A stretch of DNA of 64,000 bases from Salinibacillus aidingensis (GTDB lineage Bacteria > Bacillota > Bacilli > Bacillales > Alkalibacillaceae): positions 218,482 through 282,481 of the forward strand of contig NZ_BAAADO010000005.1 of the NCBI RefSeq assembly GCF_039522525.1. The letters are read 5' to 3'. Below are positions 50,344 through 59,400 of this stretch, in pieces. The notes under the pieces were generated by a model that was not told the DNA's origin, ran no database searches, and worked only from the letters and a program-made list of their open reading frames with translations. Numbering within the stretch: the stretch's first letter is position 1; the number at the start of each line of letters is the position of its first letter. Both the position numbers and the translations under genes were made by a program.

Positions 50344-51545
50344 CTACCTATCAGCAGCCTGATCAGCTGGGCCAATTTGGTCCTTACGGCGGACGATATA
50401 TCCCGGAAACATTAATGCAGGCAGTGATTGAACTTGAGGAGGCTTATGATGAAGCGCAGAAGGATCCGGAATTTCATCGTCAGCTAACCTTTTACTTAGA
50501 ACAATATATTGGCCGGAAAAATCCGCTCTATTTTGCGGAAAATCTTACCAAAGAGCTAAGAGGGCCGAAGATTTACCTAAAAAGAGAAGATCTCAATCAT
50601 ACGGGTGCCCATAAAATAAACAACACGATTGGCCAGGCGCTTTTAGCGGTCCGCATGGGGAAGGAAAAAATTGTAGCTGAAACAGGTGCCGGCCAGCATG
50701 GTGTGGCTACAGCTACGGTCTGTGCGTTATTAAATTTAGATTGTGTCATTTTTATGGGACAGGAAGACATTCGCAGGCAGAAGCTTAATGTTTTTCGGAT
50801 GGAATTACTTGGTGCAAAAGTCGTCGGCGTGGATCAAGGCAGTGCTACCTTGAAGGATGCGGTTAATGAGGCGCTTCGGTACTGGGTCACTAACGTAGAG
50901 GATACCCACTATATTATCGGGTCCGTATTGGGGCCTCATCCATTTCCGAAAATGGTACGGGATTTTCAAAGTGTGATTGGGAAGGAAACGAAGGAGCAGT
51001 TTTATGAGCTGGAAAATCGTCTTCCAGAGGCGATTGTTGCTTGTGTAGGCGGAGGAAGCAATGCAATGGGGATGTTTTATCCCTTTGTTGAGGATGAAAA
51101 GGTGAAGCTGTATGGAGTAGAAGCAGCCGGCAGTGGTCTTGAAACAGATAAGCATGCGGCAACCCTTACGAAAGGATCTGTTGGTTCTCTGCATGGGGCC
51201 ATGATGTATTTGCTCCAGGATGAAAACGGGCAAATTCAGGAGGCCCATTCGATTTCGGCCGGACTGGATTATCCGGGTGTCGGTCCTGAACACAGTTTTC
51301 TAAGGGATGAGAAGAGAGTCACGTATACATCTGTTACCGATGAAGAAGCGCTGGAAGGCTTTCAGTTGCTCTGCAGTACAGAAGGAATCATTCCCGCGCT
51401 GGAAAGCTCCCATGCGATTGCCTGCGCAAAAAAGCTTGCTTCCGATATGACGCCGGAAGAATCGCTGGTCATTTGTTTATCCGGACGTGGAGATAAAGAT
51501 GTGGAAACCGTAAAAGCTGCATTAGGAGGTGGAGAGCATGACTAA
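50340..51545 (+). CDS. trpB: Tryptophan synthase beta chain
   Basis: 401 residues, PLP enzyme joining indole and serine. The PLP Lys lies in HTGAHKINNTIGQAL; substrate-binding ETGAGQHGVATAT, phosphate-binding CVGGGSNAMG and the C-terminal CLSGRGDKD are conserved. It is the TrpB1 type that works with TrpA. Ribosome site AAAGGAGGAGC lies in trpF. Confidence 0.98.
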   Translation: MTTYQQPDQLGQFGPYGGRYIPETLMQAVIELEEAYDEAQKDPEFHRQLTFYLEQYIGRKNPLYFAENLTKELRGPKIYLKREDLNHTGAHKINNTIGQALLAVRMGKEKIVAETGAGQHGVATATVCALLNLDCVIFMGQEDIRRQKLNVFRMELLGAKVVGVDQGSATLKDAVNEALRYWVTNVEDTHYIIGSVLGPHPFPKMVRDFQSVIGKETKEQFYELENRLPEAIVACVGGGSNAMGMFYPFVEDEKVKLYGVEAAGSGLETDKHAATLTKGSVGSLHGAMMYLLQDENGQIQEAHSISAGLDYPGVGPEHSFLRDEKRVTYTSVTDEEALEGFQLLCSTEGIIPALESSHAIACAKKLASDMTPEESLVICLSGRGDKDVETVKAALGGGEHD

Positions 51546-52326
51546 AACCGATTTAAACGAGGCTTTTCAGGTGGTGCACAAGCGTGGCGATAAGGCCTTT
51601 GTTCCCTATATTATGGCCGGAGATGGCGGATTACATTCTCTGGGAGAAAAAATTGCTTTTTTGGAAAAGGCCGGGGTTACGGCTATTGAAATTGGGATTC
51701 CCTTTTCGGATCCTGTGGCTGATGGTCCCACCATTCAGCAGGCTGGTTCACGGGCATTAAAAGAAGGAACCTCTCTCCGCGCTATTTTGGACCATTTATC
51801 GGGGATTCGGAATCAGGTACATGTTCCTCTCATTTTGATGACTTATTTAAATCCAGTCTATAAATATGGTGTGGAAACGTTCAGTAAGGATGCAAAAGAA
51901 GCAGGGGTAAGCGGGTTGATAATTCCTGATTTACCGATCGAGCAGGCTGGTGTGATCAAACCTTATCTGAAACAGGAGAATCTTGCCCTCATTCAGTTAG
52001 TGACCCTTACTAGTCCAGCGGAACGTATGCAAAAAATTGTGGAAGCATCCGAGGGATTTGTTTATGCAGTTACGGTTAATGGCATAACGGGCGCCAGGTC
52101 CAATGTGAGTGATTATTTGGAAAGCTATCTGAATCGAATTAAAAAATACAGCGACACCCCTGTATTAGCAGGCTTTGGCATTTCCACACCTGAACAGGTC
52201 AGGGATATTGGAGGAAAATGTGATGGAGTCGTTGTGGGAAGTAAAATCATCTCATTATGGGAAGAAGGAAAATACGAGGAAATTCAAGAGCTGGTGGAAT
52301 CAGGAAAATCAAAAACGGCCCTTTAA
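51538..52326 (+). CDS. trpA: Tryptophan synthase alpha chain
   Basis: 262 residues from the ATG at 51538, overlapping trpB by 8 nt; GGAGGTGG is six bases upstream, which rules out an in-frame GTG nine bases earlier. Catalytic Glu in IEIGIPFSDPVADGPTIQ and Asp in IIPDLPIEQAG are present, as are VTVNGITGARS and GFGISTPEQV. Last gene of the operon. Confidence 0.96.
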   Translation: MTKTDLNEAFQVVHKRGDKAFVPYIMAGDGGLHSLGEKIAFLEKAGVTAIEIGIPFSDPVADGPTIQQAGSRALKEGTSLRAILDHLSGIRNQVHVPLILMTYLNPVYKYGVETFSKDAKEAGVSGLIIPDLPIEQAGVIKPYLKQENLALIQLVTLTSPAERMQKIVEASEGFVYAVTVNGITGARSNVSDYLESYLNRIKKYSDTPVLAGFGISTPEQVRDIGGKCDGVVVGSKIISLWEEGKYEEIQELVESGKSKTAL

Positions 52327-52327
52327 T

Positions 52328-52363
52328 GCTTTAAAGGATGTGGGGACAGTCCCCACATCCTTT
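52328..52363. repeat. Family 1 palindromic repeat (copy h), likely bidirectional terminator
   Basis: AAAGGATGTGGGGAC and its exact complement flank a single A (52333-52363), preceded by GCTT. A 15-bp perfect palindrome ending in TTTATATTT, it lies between the stops of convergent trpA and the antiporter gene, which are only 41 nt apart. Confidence 0.85.
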
Positions 52364-52367
52364 ATAT

Positions 52368-54209
52368 TTACCCGAGCATATCCCGGAGTTCTTGTATGCT
52401 TTCGTCACTTCCGGTTACGATTAAGCGGTCACCAAACTTAACCTCGGTATCCCCATGCGGGATGATGGATTCATTATCACGATAAATTCGTACAATAATC
52501 GCATCACCCAAGAATGGGAAGCGGCGTAATTCCACCTGATGATAGTCCCGGTTATGCATTTCGATTTCGATGAGTCCTTCCTCTGCCGTTGTAAAGATAT
52601 CGGCTACGTGAGGGGATTGGACCATCGCCTTCATCATTGCTTTAGTAGAGAAGAAGGATGAAAAGACGTTTATATTATATTCTTTCAGTTGCTTACTCAG
52701 CGCCGGGGATTCAATTCGGGTAACAATATGATCATTTCCCAGCTCCTGAGCGTGCTTGGCTATTTCATAGTTTCGCTCATCATTATTTGTTGAAATAACT
52801 AAAACGTCCGTATTGAAAATGTCGTTCTTTTCCATCTCTTCAAGGGAAAAATCATTTATACCAATAACTCTGAATCTGGATCGATCCACTTCTGAATCTA
52901 TGTTTTCACTTTTCTTTGTATGGAACAGGCATACTTCAAATTCATTTTTGTCCAATTCATTCGTTAATGGCAGTGTCAGTTGATTGGCTCCAACAACTTT
53001 GACCGTTTTTCTGGTACTTTTGACCTCTTTGAATGGAAAGACCTTTTTAAACAAGATCGGTGTAATGATGCAGGCAATGACTGCAAGCAGAATTAGCGCA
53101 GATGCCATCGTATTGTTAATCACACCAATACGCTGACCGATTTCAGCTGCCGCTACAACCAGGGATAAAGTTGACGTTAAAATAAAGCCGGAACCAAGAA
53201 CCGTTTTCCAGTCATACCAGCGTTTCAGGACTAAAGCCGGCAGTAATTTGGACGCTAATAACCCGATTAACAATAGCGGAATGAGTAATATGACAGTTTT
53301 ATCCTGGAATAAGGCCCATATATCAAGGTCAACCCCAACCATTACAAAGAAAATCGGAATGAGGAATCCATATCCAAAGGAATCCAGCTGCTCAACGATT
53401 TCCTTCTTTGGAGAAAGTAAGGAGACCAGCACACCTGCCAGGAACGCTCCTAAAATATTTTCTGCGCCAAGTGATTCAGATAAACCGACCAGCACCATTA
53501 GTAATGCGAAAATGGCCCTTGTCTCAATCTGGACAGTTCCAGTTGATAATGATTCAAAGAATGGACGATTTCTGAAGAACTTTCCGCCAAAGTAAAGCAG
53601 TACACCCGCAGCAAATAATAAGAGGAGCAGCCACGTATTTCCTCCTTCTTCGTGGAAGGAAACAAATACTGCTAACAGAATCATCGTTACTAAGTCAGCG
53701 AGTACGGCTACGATAAGGATGATCTGGCCAATGCCGGTTTTCATGATTTCGGCTTCTTTCAGAGTGGGGACAACGACACCGAGAGATATGGTCGAAATCA
53801 CCAGTGTCATAAAGAATACATTATCCACTAATCCTGCCAGTTCCAGTCCAAAAGAGATAAGGTAGGAAACCAGTAAAATGAGTCCGAAAACGATAGAAGC
53901 TACAAAAAATGAATTCGGCTGTTTTTGTCCGTTCATCTGTTTCTTCTTATTATTGGATTTAAAAACAGAAAAGTCGATTTCGACACCACTTAAAAACATT
54001 AGGAAAATAAAGCCTAACGTGGATAAAATCGTAATCCAGGGGTCAGGTTCAACAATGTCGAAACCACTTTTCCCGATAATTAAACCAACAATAATTTCGG
54101 CAACAACTACCGGGATTATATTTAATTTTAACCTTTTCAGGATTATAGGCGTTATAAATGCAGCAATTAATACAATAATTAATGATGTAACTGAAGTGTG
54201 TCCTTCCAT
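52368..54209 (-). CDS. CPA2-family cation:proton antiporter with RCK domains (YjbQ-like)
   Basis: 613 residues. Twelve or so helices (about 5-390) of the Na+/H+ exchanger fold, with FLSGVEIDFSVFK, ILGAFLAGVLVSLLS and FFVMVGVDLDIWAL. A TrkA-N-like domain (about 400-520, KVVGANQLTLPLTNELDKNEFEV) lacks a full GxGxxG motif. A TrkA-C domain (about 530-613) has EIEMHNRDYHQVELRRFPFLGDA. Size and layout match B. subtilis YjbQ. Probable role in K+ or Na+ efflux and pH or osmotic balance. It is divergent from a K+ channel gene. Confidence 0.88.
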   Translation of the reverse strand: MEGHTSVTSLIIVLIAAFITPIILKRLKLNIIPVVVAEIIVGLIIGKSGFDIVEPDPWITILSTLGFIFLMFLSGVEIDFSVFKSNNKKKQMNGQKQPNSFFVASIVFGLILLVSYLISFGLELAGLVDNVFFMTLVISTISLGVVVPTLKEAEIMKTGIGQIILIVAVLADLVTMILLAVFVSFHEEGGNTWLLLLLFAAGVLLYFGGKFFRNRPFFESLSTGTVQIETRAIFALLMVLVGLSESLGAENILGAFLAGVLVSLLSPKKEIVEQLDSFGYGFLIPIFFVMVGVDLDIWALFQDKTVILLIPLLLIGLLASKLLPALVLKRWYDWKTVLGSGFILTSTLSLVVAAAEIGQRIGVINNTMASALILLAVIACIITPILFKKVFPFKEVKSTRKTVKVVGANQLTLPLTNELDKNEFEVCLFHTKKSENIDSEVDRSRFRVIGINDFSLEEMEKNDIFNTDVLVISTNNDERNYEIAKHAQELGNDHIVTRIESPALSKQLKEYNINVFSSFFSTKAMMKAMVQSPHVADIFTTAEEGLIEIEMHNRDYHQVELRRFPFLGDAIIVRIYRDNESIIPHGDTEVKFGDRLIVTGSDESIQELRDMLG

Positions 54210-54310
54210 ACGACCTTCCTTTCTATATTGGAATTTAGGGTGTTAAGCACAGCCTCCCTATGATTTCAAAGGTTAAATATACAATATAACGAATGAAAAA
54301 TAAAGCAAAA

Positions 54311-54352
54311 AGGATGCCGGGACTGTCCCCACATCCTTTAAAGCGCTAAAGG
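54311..54352. repeat. Family 1 palindromic repeat, copy i
   Basis: AGGATGCCGGGACTGTCCCC, ACATCCTTTAAAGCGCTAAAGG. It lies in the 300-nt divergent region between the antiporter and the K+ channel gene, where no other feature is clear. Confidence 0.8.
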
Positions 54353-54512
54353 CATTTTATGTAGGTTTCCCTCTTAGATTTTGTTTCTTTTACGAAATTA
54401 TGTGCGGCTGAAGATGGGATTCCACCTGACAATAAAAAAACAGGGTCAGATGGATATAAAATATGCTGTATGTTTCCCAATATGCATGCATAAATTTTAT
54501 TAGGTGATGCCT

Positions 54513-54914
54513 ATGGTATTTTGGTTGTCGACATTTTTAATCTTTTATATTATGTTCACGAGCATCTATACTTTCTTTAAACGGAAGGATGAAATCAGGG
54601 GTAGATTCTCCTTTGATCAGTTTTATATCCTTGTGACGATTTATTTAACCGTCATGACAGGGTTTGGAATCTTTTATTTTTTATTGTCACAGCAGGGAAT
54701 CCCTTTATTGGATGAAGGACATTTAAGAGGGACCTCTCAATGGGATCGTCTGGGACATGCCATCTACTTCAGTGGGGTTACGTTAATGACGATTGGATAC
54801 GGAGATATTACCCCTATTGGGATAGGGAAGTTTATAGCCCTCTTTGAATCTATGATTGGCTATGTTCTGCCGGCTGCATTTTTTGTCCAGGTTCTTCAGG
54901 ATTATCGTAAATAA
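54513..54914 (+). CDS. Two-helix potassium channel (LctB-like)
   Basis: 133 residues from the ATG at 54513, spaced from AGGTGAT. Three hydrophobic segments are present, of which the last two flank a pore loop with the K+ selectivity filter TIGYGD (in FSGVTLMTIGYGDITPIG). No cytoplasmic RCK domain. It would form a tetrameric K+ channel. Location beside a K+/H+-type antiporter suggests a shared role in ion homeostasis. Confidence 0.85.
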   Translation: MVFWLSTFLIFYIMFTSIYTFFKRKDEIRGRFSFDQFYILVTIYLTVMTGFGIFYFLLSQQGIPLLDEGHLRGTSQWDRLGHAIYFSGVTLMTIGYGDITPIGIGKFIALFESMIGYVLPAAFFVQVLQDYRK

Positions 54915-54975
54915 GCCTGTAAGTTGAATTCGCCCGTTATTTTCGTTACCCTTAATCAAAAAGGAGGGAATTTCC

Positions 54976-55443
54976 ATGACTGTACATACAGGCGAAAAAG
55001 CACCAGATTTTGCATTGCCGTCAAGTAATGGGGAAACAGTAAAGCTCTCAGACTATCGAGGAAAAAATGTCGTTCTTTATTTTTATCCAAAAGACATGAC
55101 ACCCGGGTGTACGACGGAAGCGTGTGATTTCCGTGATCACCATGAAAGCTTTGCCGAGTTGGACGCAGTGATCCTCGGTATCAGTCCTGATCCGGTTGAC
55201 CGTCACGAAAAGTTTATTGACAAGCATGATCTCCCATTCCAGCTACTTGCGGATGAAGACCATAAAGTTGCTGAAGAGTACGGGGTTTGGAAATTGAAAA
55301 AAGCATTCGGAAAAGAATCCATGGGTATTGAACGCTCAACCTTCGTCATTGATAAAGAAGGGAATCTGGCGAAGGAATGGCGAAAAGTTAAAGTAGATGG
55401 CCATGTGGAAGAAGCACTGAAGTTTATTAGAGAAGAAATGTAA
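54976..55443 (+). CDS. bcp: Thioredoxin-dependent peroxiredoxin (Bcp/PrxQ)
   Basis: 155 residues, AhpC/TSA-type. The peroxidatic Cys lies in YFYPKDMTPGCTTEACDFRD. The resolving Cys of the CxxxxC type is the Cys five residues later. The motifs VILGISPDPVDRHEKF and GIERSTFVIDKEG are typical. It reduces H2O2 and organic peroxides. B. subtilis has this gene (ygaF) between gsaB and perR; the same order holds here with insertions. Start behind AAAGGAGGGAA. Confidence 0.95.
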   Translation: MTVHTGEKAPDFALPSSNGETVKLSDYRGKNVVLYFYPKDMTPGCTTEACDFRDHHESFAELDAVILGISPDPVDRHEKFIDKHDLPFQLLADEDHKVAEEYGVWKLKKAFGKESMGIERSTFVIDKEGNLAKEWRKVKVDGHVEEALKFIREEM

Positions 55444-55445
55444 GA

Positions 55446-55478
55446 AAAGGGCTGGTCTTAAAGGGACCAGCCCTTTCA
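55446..55478 (+). terminator. Terminator of bcp
   Basis: 12-bp perfect stem AAAGGGCTGGTC/GACCAGCCCTTT with a 7-nt loop. Confidence 0.85.
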
Positions 55479-55514
55479 TTTGGATTTATTCGGAATTCCA
55501 TATTTCATGGTGGG

Positions 55515-56480
55515 CTATACATTTTCCATAACAATGAGTACCCCTGACAACGTAAGTATAGAAATTAAGGTAGAAAGAAGAATCATAATCGGTGCCCAAT
55601 CTGACATGACCCGGTATTTATCCGCAAAAACATTCAACAGGGCTCCAATCGGTAAGGCGGATAAAAGAATTGCTACTGTAGCCCAGAGTTCATTTTCAAT
55701 GGAGAAAACAAACAGAACGAGGATACCCATTACGAGTGGCATATATAGTAATTTTAGACCTATAAGAACGCCCATTTCCTTTTTGGTGGACGGCTCCACT
55801 TTGACATCCTGCCTCTCACTTAATAACCCTAAACCTAATGCAAATAGTGCGGTTGGCCCTGCTGCAGCCCCTAACGTATCTGTGAATACATGGATGAAAG
55901 CCGGAATCGGGAGCTGTAGAAGAGAGGCAGCAATCCCTAATAACAAGGATGCGTTAATTGGATTTTGGAAAACTGCCTTAGCAATGTTAAAGGGCAAGGA
56001 TATATACGAATTCTTTCTATTTCTCATCGAAGCACTGATTTCAAAGGACATAACGACAAAGGTAATAATGATGATATCGAATGTAAATGTTGCGATTGCG
56101 GCCGGCACAGCTGCTTCCTGACCAAAAGCAGCTACTACAAATGGGATCCCCATGAAGCCGGTATTGCCGTAAGATGCTGCCATTCCGTATATGGATATAT
56201 CGGGAAGCTTTCGCTGAAAAAACACCCGGGCCAAAATCGCTGCCGTAAAAAAGCAAATAATCGCTACCATGACGTTCAGACTAATAAACGGCCAATTGGT
56301 GATCTGCTCAATGGGAGTGGTTGATAGAGAATAAAATAAAAGGGCGGGTAAGGCAAAATAATAGACAAAATCATTTAAGGCCTGAGCCCCTGAAACAGAC
56401 ACTAAGCGAAAACGACCGGCAAGATAACCGCAAAAGATAATAGCAAAAATCGGAATCACTGCATTAATGATAATATTCAC
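55515..56480 (-). CDS. AEC-family transporter (auxin efflux carrier type)
   Basis: 321 residues with ten predicted helices in two halves of five (about 3-160 and 180-320). FCGYLAGRFRLVSVSGAQALNDFVYYFALPALLF (in two blocks) at the N-terminus and SYGNTGFMGIPF with the conserved Asn-Pro-like break are family features. AEC carriers export organic acids such as malate or related anions; the substrate is unknown. Monocistronic, with no terminator clearly seen besides the bcp hairpin, which may serve both. Confidence 0.9.
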   Translation of the reverse strand: MNIIINAVIPIFAIIFCGYLAGRFRLVSVSGAQALNDFVYYFALPALLFYSLSTTPIEQITNWPFISLNVMVAIICFFTAAILARVFFQRKLPDISIYGMAASYGNTGFMGIPFVVAAFGQEAAVPAAIATFTFDIIIITFVVMSFEISASMRNRKNSYISLPFNIAKAVFQNPINASLLLGIAASLLQLPIPAFIHVFTDTLGAAAGPTALFALGLGLLSERQDVKVEPSTKKEMGVLIGLKLLYMPLVMGILVLFVFSIENELWATVAILLSALPIGALLNVFADKYRVMSDWAPIMILLSTLISILTLSGVLIVMENV

Positions 56481-56667
56481 AGTATAACCTCACTTTCTAT
56501 CGATGTTCGGATAGATACGCAATGGTTTTATATTATCAGAATTTTCTAGTGTTTTCATTATTTCATACGTCAATAGTTATAGCCTGATTGTTAAAATACA
56601 TTTACATATATATAAGAAGGAAGGGGAAATTTAATGAGAGAAAAAAGTTTTTAGTAGAGGATGAATA

Positions 56668-57162
56668 ATGATGACTGTAAAAGTGCAGCGGATTGTAAAT
56701 GCAGCCATGATAATCGTTGCATGGATGACGCTTCTCTTTATGGAAAAGCGTCAACTGAAAAGATTTCTTCCTGCAACCATCCTTATTGTACTTTTTGAAA
56801 CGATCAATGGGATGTATGGTAAAAAACTAGGCTGGTGGCGCTTTTATAACAAACCGAAATCAGATTTGTTCGGGGAATATCCTTTTTATGCAGGACCATT
56901 TCTGGCTTGCTCAATCTGGGTGTTAAAATGGACGTATGGCAACTTAAAATGGTTTGTATCTCTTAATGCCCTTTTTAATTTTATCTTTGCATTCCCGATA
57001 GCATCCTTTGCGAAGAGATTAAGGTATTACAAATTAGAACGAATCAATCATGTTCAATTTTTCTTCTACTATTTTTATAAGGCCTTTATACTATATGGAC
57101 TTCAGTATTTGTTTGATAAAAATTATTCGTTAAAAGGACAGGGGAAACAATCAGAATCTTAG
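56668..57162 (+). CDS. CBO0543-family membrane protein
   Basis: 164 residues, four or five hydrophobic helices. ETINGMYGKKLGWWRFY, FGEYPFYAGPFLACSIW and the Tyr-rich C-terminal FFFYYFYKAFILYGLQYLF match a family of small Firmicutes membrane proteins named after Clostridium CBO0543. Function unknown. Start ATG behind AGAGGATGA. Isolated gene. Confidence 0.75.
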   Translation: MMTVKVQRIVNAAMIIVAWMTLLFMEKRQLKRFLPATILIVLFETINGMYGKKLGWWRFYNKPKSDLFGEYPFYAGPFLACSIWVLKWTYGNLKWFVSLNALFNFIFAFPIASFAKRLRYYKLERINHVQFFFYYFYKAFILYGLQYLFDKNYSLKGQGKQSES

Positions 57163-57181
57163 TGATACGATACGGCCTCCT

Positions 57182-58468
57182 CTATGAAGAGACCGTTTCC
57201 CCATTAAGAATCTCCTGATTAAATTTAAAATCCTCTATCGTGGCTTTTTTAACCGACGGCAGGTTTCTCAGCACAGGAACCATTGCAATATACAGGGAGA
57301 TAAAAAGAAAACTGAATCCAGCTCCTAAAAATACCACTGAGCTCGGGAAAATACTTCCCAGTGCACCGCCTGCTAATGAACCAAGGGGCATTGCGGACGT
57401 GCTGATGCTGGCGATAACGGAAAACACACGTGCCAGAAACTTTCGGGGAACACAGCCCTGTAAAATGGTATAAAACAGGACGTTCGTTAACCCTATAGGA
57501 ATGGAACATATACCAAAGAGGACAATACTTATCCAATTTATCGGCATGAAAACCGAGCTGATCCAGAATCCTGCTCCAATGAGAAAGCTGATCATCGTAA
57601 TTTTTCCGACGGGTATTTTTTCAAATAAAGGGGCACATAGCGACCCGATAAGAACTCCCGCGGAAAATGCTGCTAACAGAGCTCCGTATACTTCGGAACC
57701 TCCACGAAAATCAGCATAGGCTGGAAGGATGGCCATCATTGCTCCCAGTGCAAAATTGGCTACAATATTTTCCCCGAATAATTTTACAATGGCTGAACCC
57801 AGAACCAGCTGAAATCCTGCTTTTAAATCTTTCATATATTGACGGGTTTCGCGTTTGAGCGAGAACTCTTTTGCCGGTTCCTTCGCTTCGGTTGCCTCCT
57901 TCCCGATTGTCATCCTCCAATAGAGAAGCGCCGCTATGAAAAAGATAACAGAATCCGTCCAAAAGAGGGTGATCGCACCAAAAAAGGTAATCAGCAGGCC
58001 TGTGACAGCGTTAAAAACCATATCAACCCCCTGATAAGCAAAGGACATTAGAGAATTTCCCTTTGTCAGCTGTTCTTTTGGCAGAATCACAGGAATTAAT
58101 GCTGAGGTGGCTGGATAAGCGATTTGATTTAATAAGGAAATGACAGGCATAACGATTAATACAATCGTTACATTTAAAACCCCAAGGCTATGGGCAATGG
58201 GAATGGAAAGAATCATAAAGGCCTGCAGTCCCTGTGAAAATGTCAGCACTTTCCGAATGGAGATTCGATCAATAACAGGACCGGTCAAAAACTGCAGTAC
58301 CTGTGGGATGAGTGTCAGAAATCCAGCAAGCCCAGTATAAAAAGCAGATCCTCCTAATTCATATACAAGCCACATCGCTGCCACATAATAAATACTATCA
58401 CCGGCATTGGTTGCCATTCGTCCGCTGAACAGCTTGAAAAAATTTTTATTCTGTAAAACCGACATCAT
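57182..58468 (-). CDS. MFS efflux transporter (MefA/YfiS-like)
   Basis: 428 residues from the ATG at 58468, eight bases after AAGGAG. Twelve helices of the major facilitator superfamily; the loop between helices 2 and 3 reads GPVIDRISIRKVL (motif A, GxxxDRxxRRxx). FKLFSGRMATNAGDSIYYVAAMWLVYEL at the start (in two blocks) is typical of macrolide-type and peptide MFS exporters (MFS_3). Just upstream on the same strand is an HTH regulator gene, about 80 nt from it, so drug-responsive expression is likely. Confidence 0.88.
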   Translation of the reverse strand: MMSVLQNKNFFKLFSGRMATNAGDSIYYVAAMWLVYELGGSAFYTGLAGFLTLIPQVLQFLTGPVIDRISIRKVLTFSQGLQAFMILSIPIAHSLGVLNVTIVLIVMPVISLLNQIAYPATSALIPVILPKEQLTKGNSLMSFAYQGVDMVFNAVTGLLITFFGAITLFWTDSVIFFIAALLYWRMTIGKEATEAKEPAKEFSLKRETRQYMKDLKAGFQLVLGSAIVKLFGENIVANFALGAMMAILPAYADFRGGSEVYGALLAAFSAGVLIGSLCAPLFEKIPVGKITMISFLIGAGFWISSVFMPINWISIVLFGICSIPIGLTNVLFYTILQGCVPRKFLARVFSVIASISTSAMPLGSLAGGALGSIFPSSVVFLGAGFSFLFISLYIAMVPVLRNLPSVKKATIEDFKFNQEILNGETVSS

Positions 58469-58532
58469 AGCTCTCACTCCTTAAAATATATTTATTCAGT
58501 AAAAATAATTTTACCGTATGGGTGAAAAAGAA

Positions 58533-58556
58533 GACCTGCCATAACAGGCCTATTTT
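58533..58556 (-). terminator. Hairpin after the HTH regulator gene
   Basis: On the minus strand AGGCCTG/CAGGTCT with a short loop, then TCTTTTTC. It overlaps the stop codon of the regulator. Confidence 0.55.
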
Positions 58557-59185
58557 TCATCCTCATCCTGTTCCTGCTGGTGGCCCGATTGTTTGAAAAA
58601 TCCTTCCTCCAGCTGAAAGGCCATGCTCAAAAAGTAATAGGGCTTGGCGTCAGGATTATTTTCATCTTCCTTAGACATTTCATCTAATTCATACATGATT
58701 TCCCGATACTTTTTAGCCCACTTTTTAAACTTCTCCTCGGTTGTTTTTAATTCCCATTGAGTGGACATAAACTTCCAATTGGCAGGATTGGTTTCCCCCG
58801 TCTCATTCTTAAAGGCATCATCCGGCGCAGCTAAGATTCGTGTTTTCGTACGATCCAGCGTTTCAAACATAATCTGGCGGGTAGCATCACTGATTTCCTT
58901 GGAATGAGGGAGGAGCTCATTGCTTAATACAAATCCTTTAGCAACAGATTGGTAAAACTTCTGGATGATGCCGTTCTTTTCTTCTTTTTTAATGATTTTA
59001 ATAAAACCGTTTTTCTCCAATTCCCGCAAATGGTAGTGGACTCTTGCCCGGCTCAAATCAAAGATCTCAGATAACTGCTGTCCGGTGTAGGGCTTTTCAA
59101 TAAGACGCATAATTAATTTCGAGCGAAACGGATCTCCTAAGATTTTCAGTTGTTCGTATTCGTTGATGATTTTAAATTGCTCCAT
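58550..59185 (-). CDS. ArsR/HTH_20-type transcriptional regulator
   Basis: 211 residues. The winged helix at about 8-85 reads LKILGDPFRSKLIMRLIEKP, YTGQQLSEIFDLSRARVHYH and LRELEKNGFIKIIKKEEKNG. The C-terminal part is helical and acidic and resembles the effector domain of YfmP/HTH_20 regulators. Start behind AAGGTGATGACCC. It is encoded directly upstream of the MFS exporter on the same strand and probably controls it and itself. Confidence 0.85.
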   Translation of the reverse strand: MEQFKIINEYEQLKILGDPFRSKLIMRLIEKPYTGQQLSEIFDLSRARVHYHLRELEKNGFIKIIKKEEKNGIIQKFYQSVAKGFVLSNELLPHSKEISDATRQIMFETLDRTKTRILAAPDDAFKNETGETNPANWKFMSTQWELKTTEEKFKKWAKKYREIMYELDEMSKEDENNPDAKPYYFLSMAFQLEEGFFKQSGHQQEQDEDEK

Positions 59186-59400
59186 GGGTCATCACCTTGA
59201 TCGTATTATTTTTTTACTCGGTAAAATTAACTTAACTGAATTATAGACTTGAATGGCTTAAAAAACAAGGCCCTTTAATTAAAAAATTTAATAATTTGGT
59301 CATTTTTCGTTTATATATAGTAGAGGGAATGCAATACAAGTTAAAATCGGGTATGCTTATATATAGAAGAAAATAGACAGTATAAGGAGGGGAAAACGTG

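Noticed and set aside
50805..51293. Minus-strand frame of 162 codons inside trpB
   Set aside because: Antisense shadow of a highly conserved gene.
55480..56121. Plus-strand frame of 213 codons
   Set aside because: Lies antisense to the AEC transporter, whose helices and ribosome site are clear; this frame starts at the bcp terminator.
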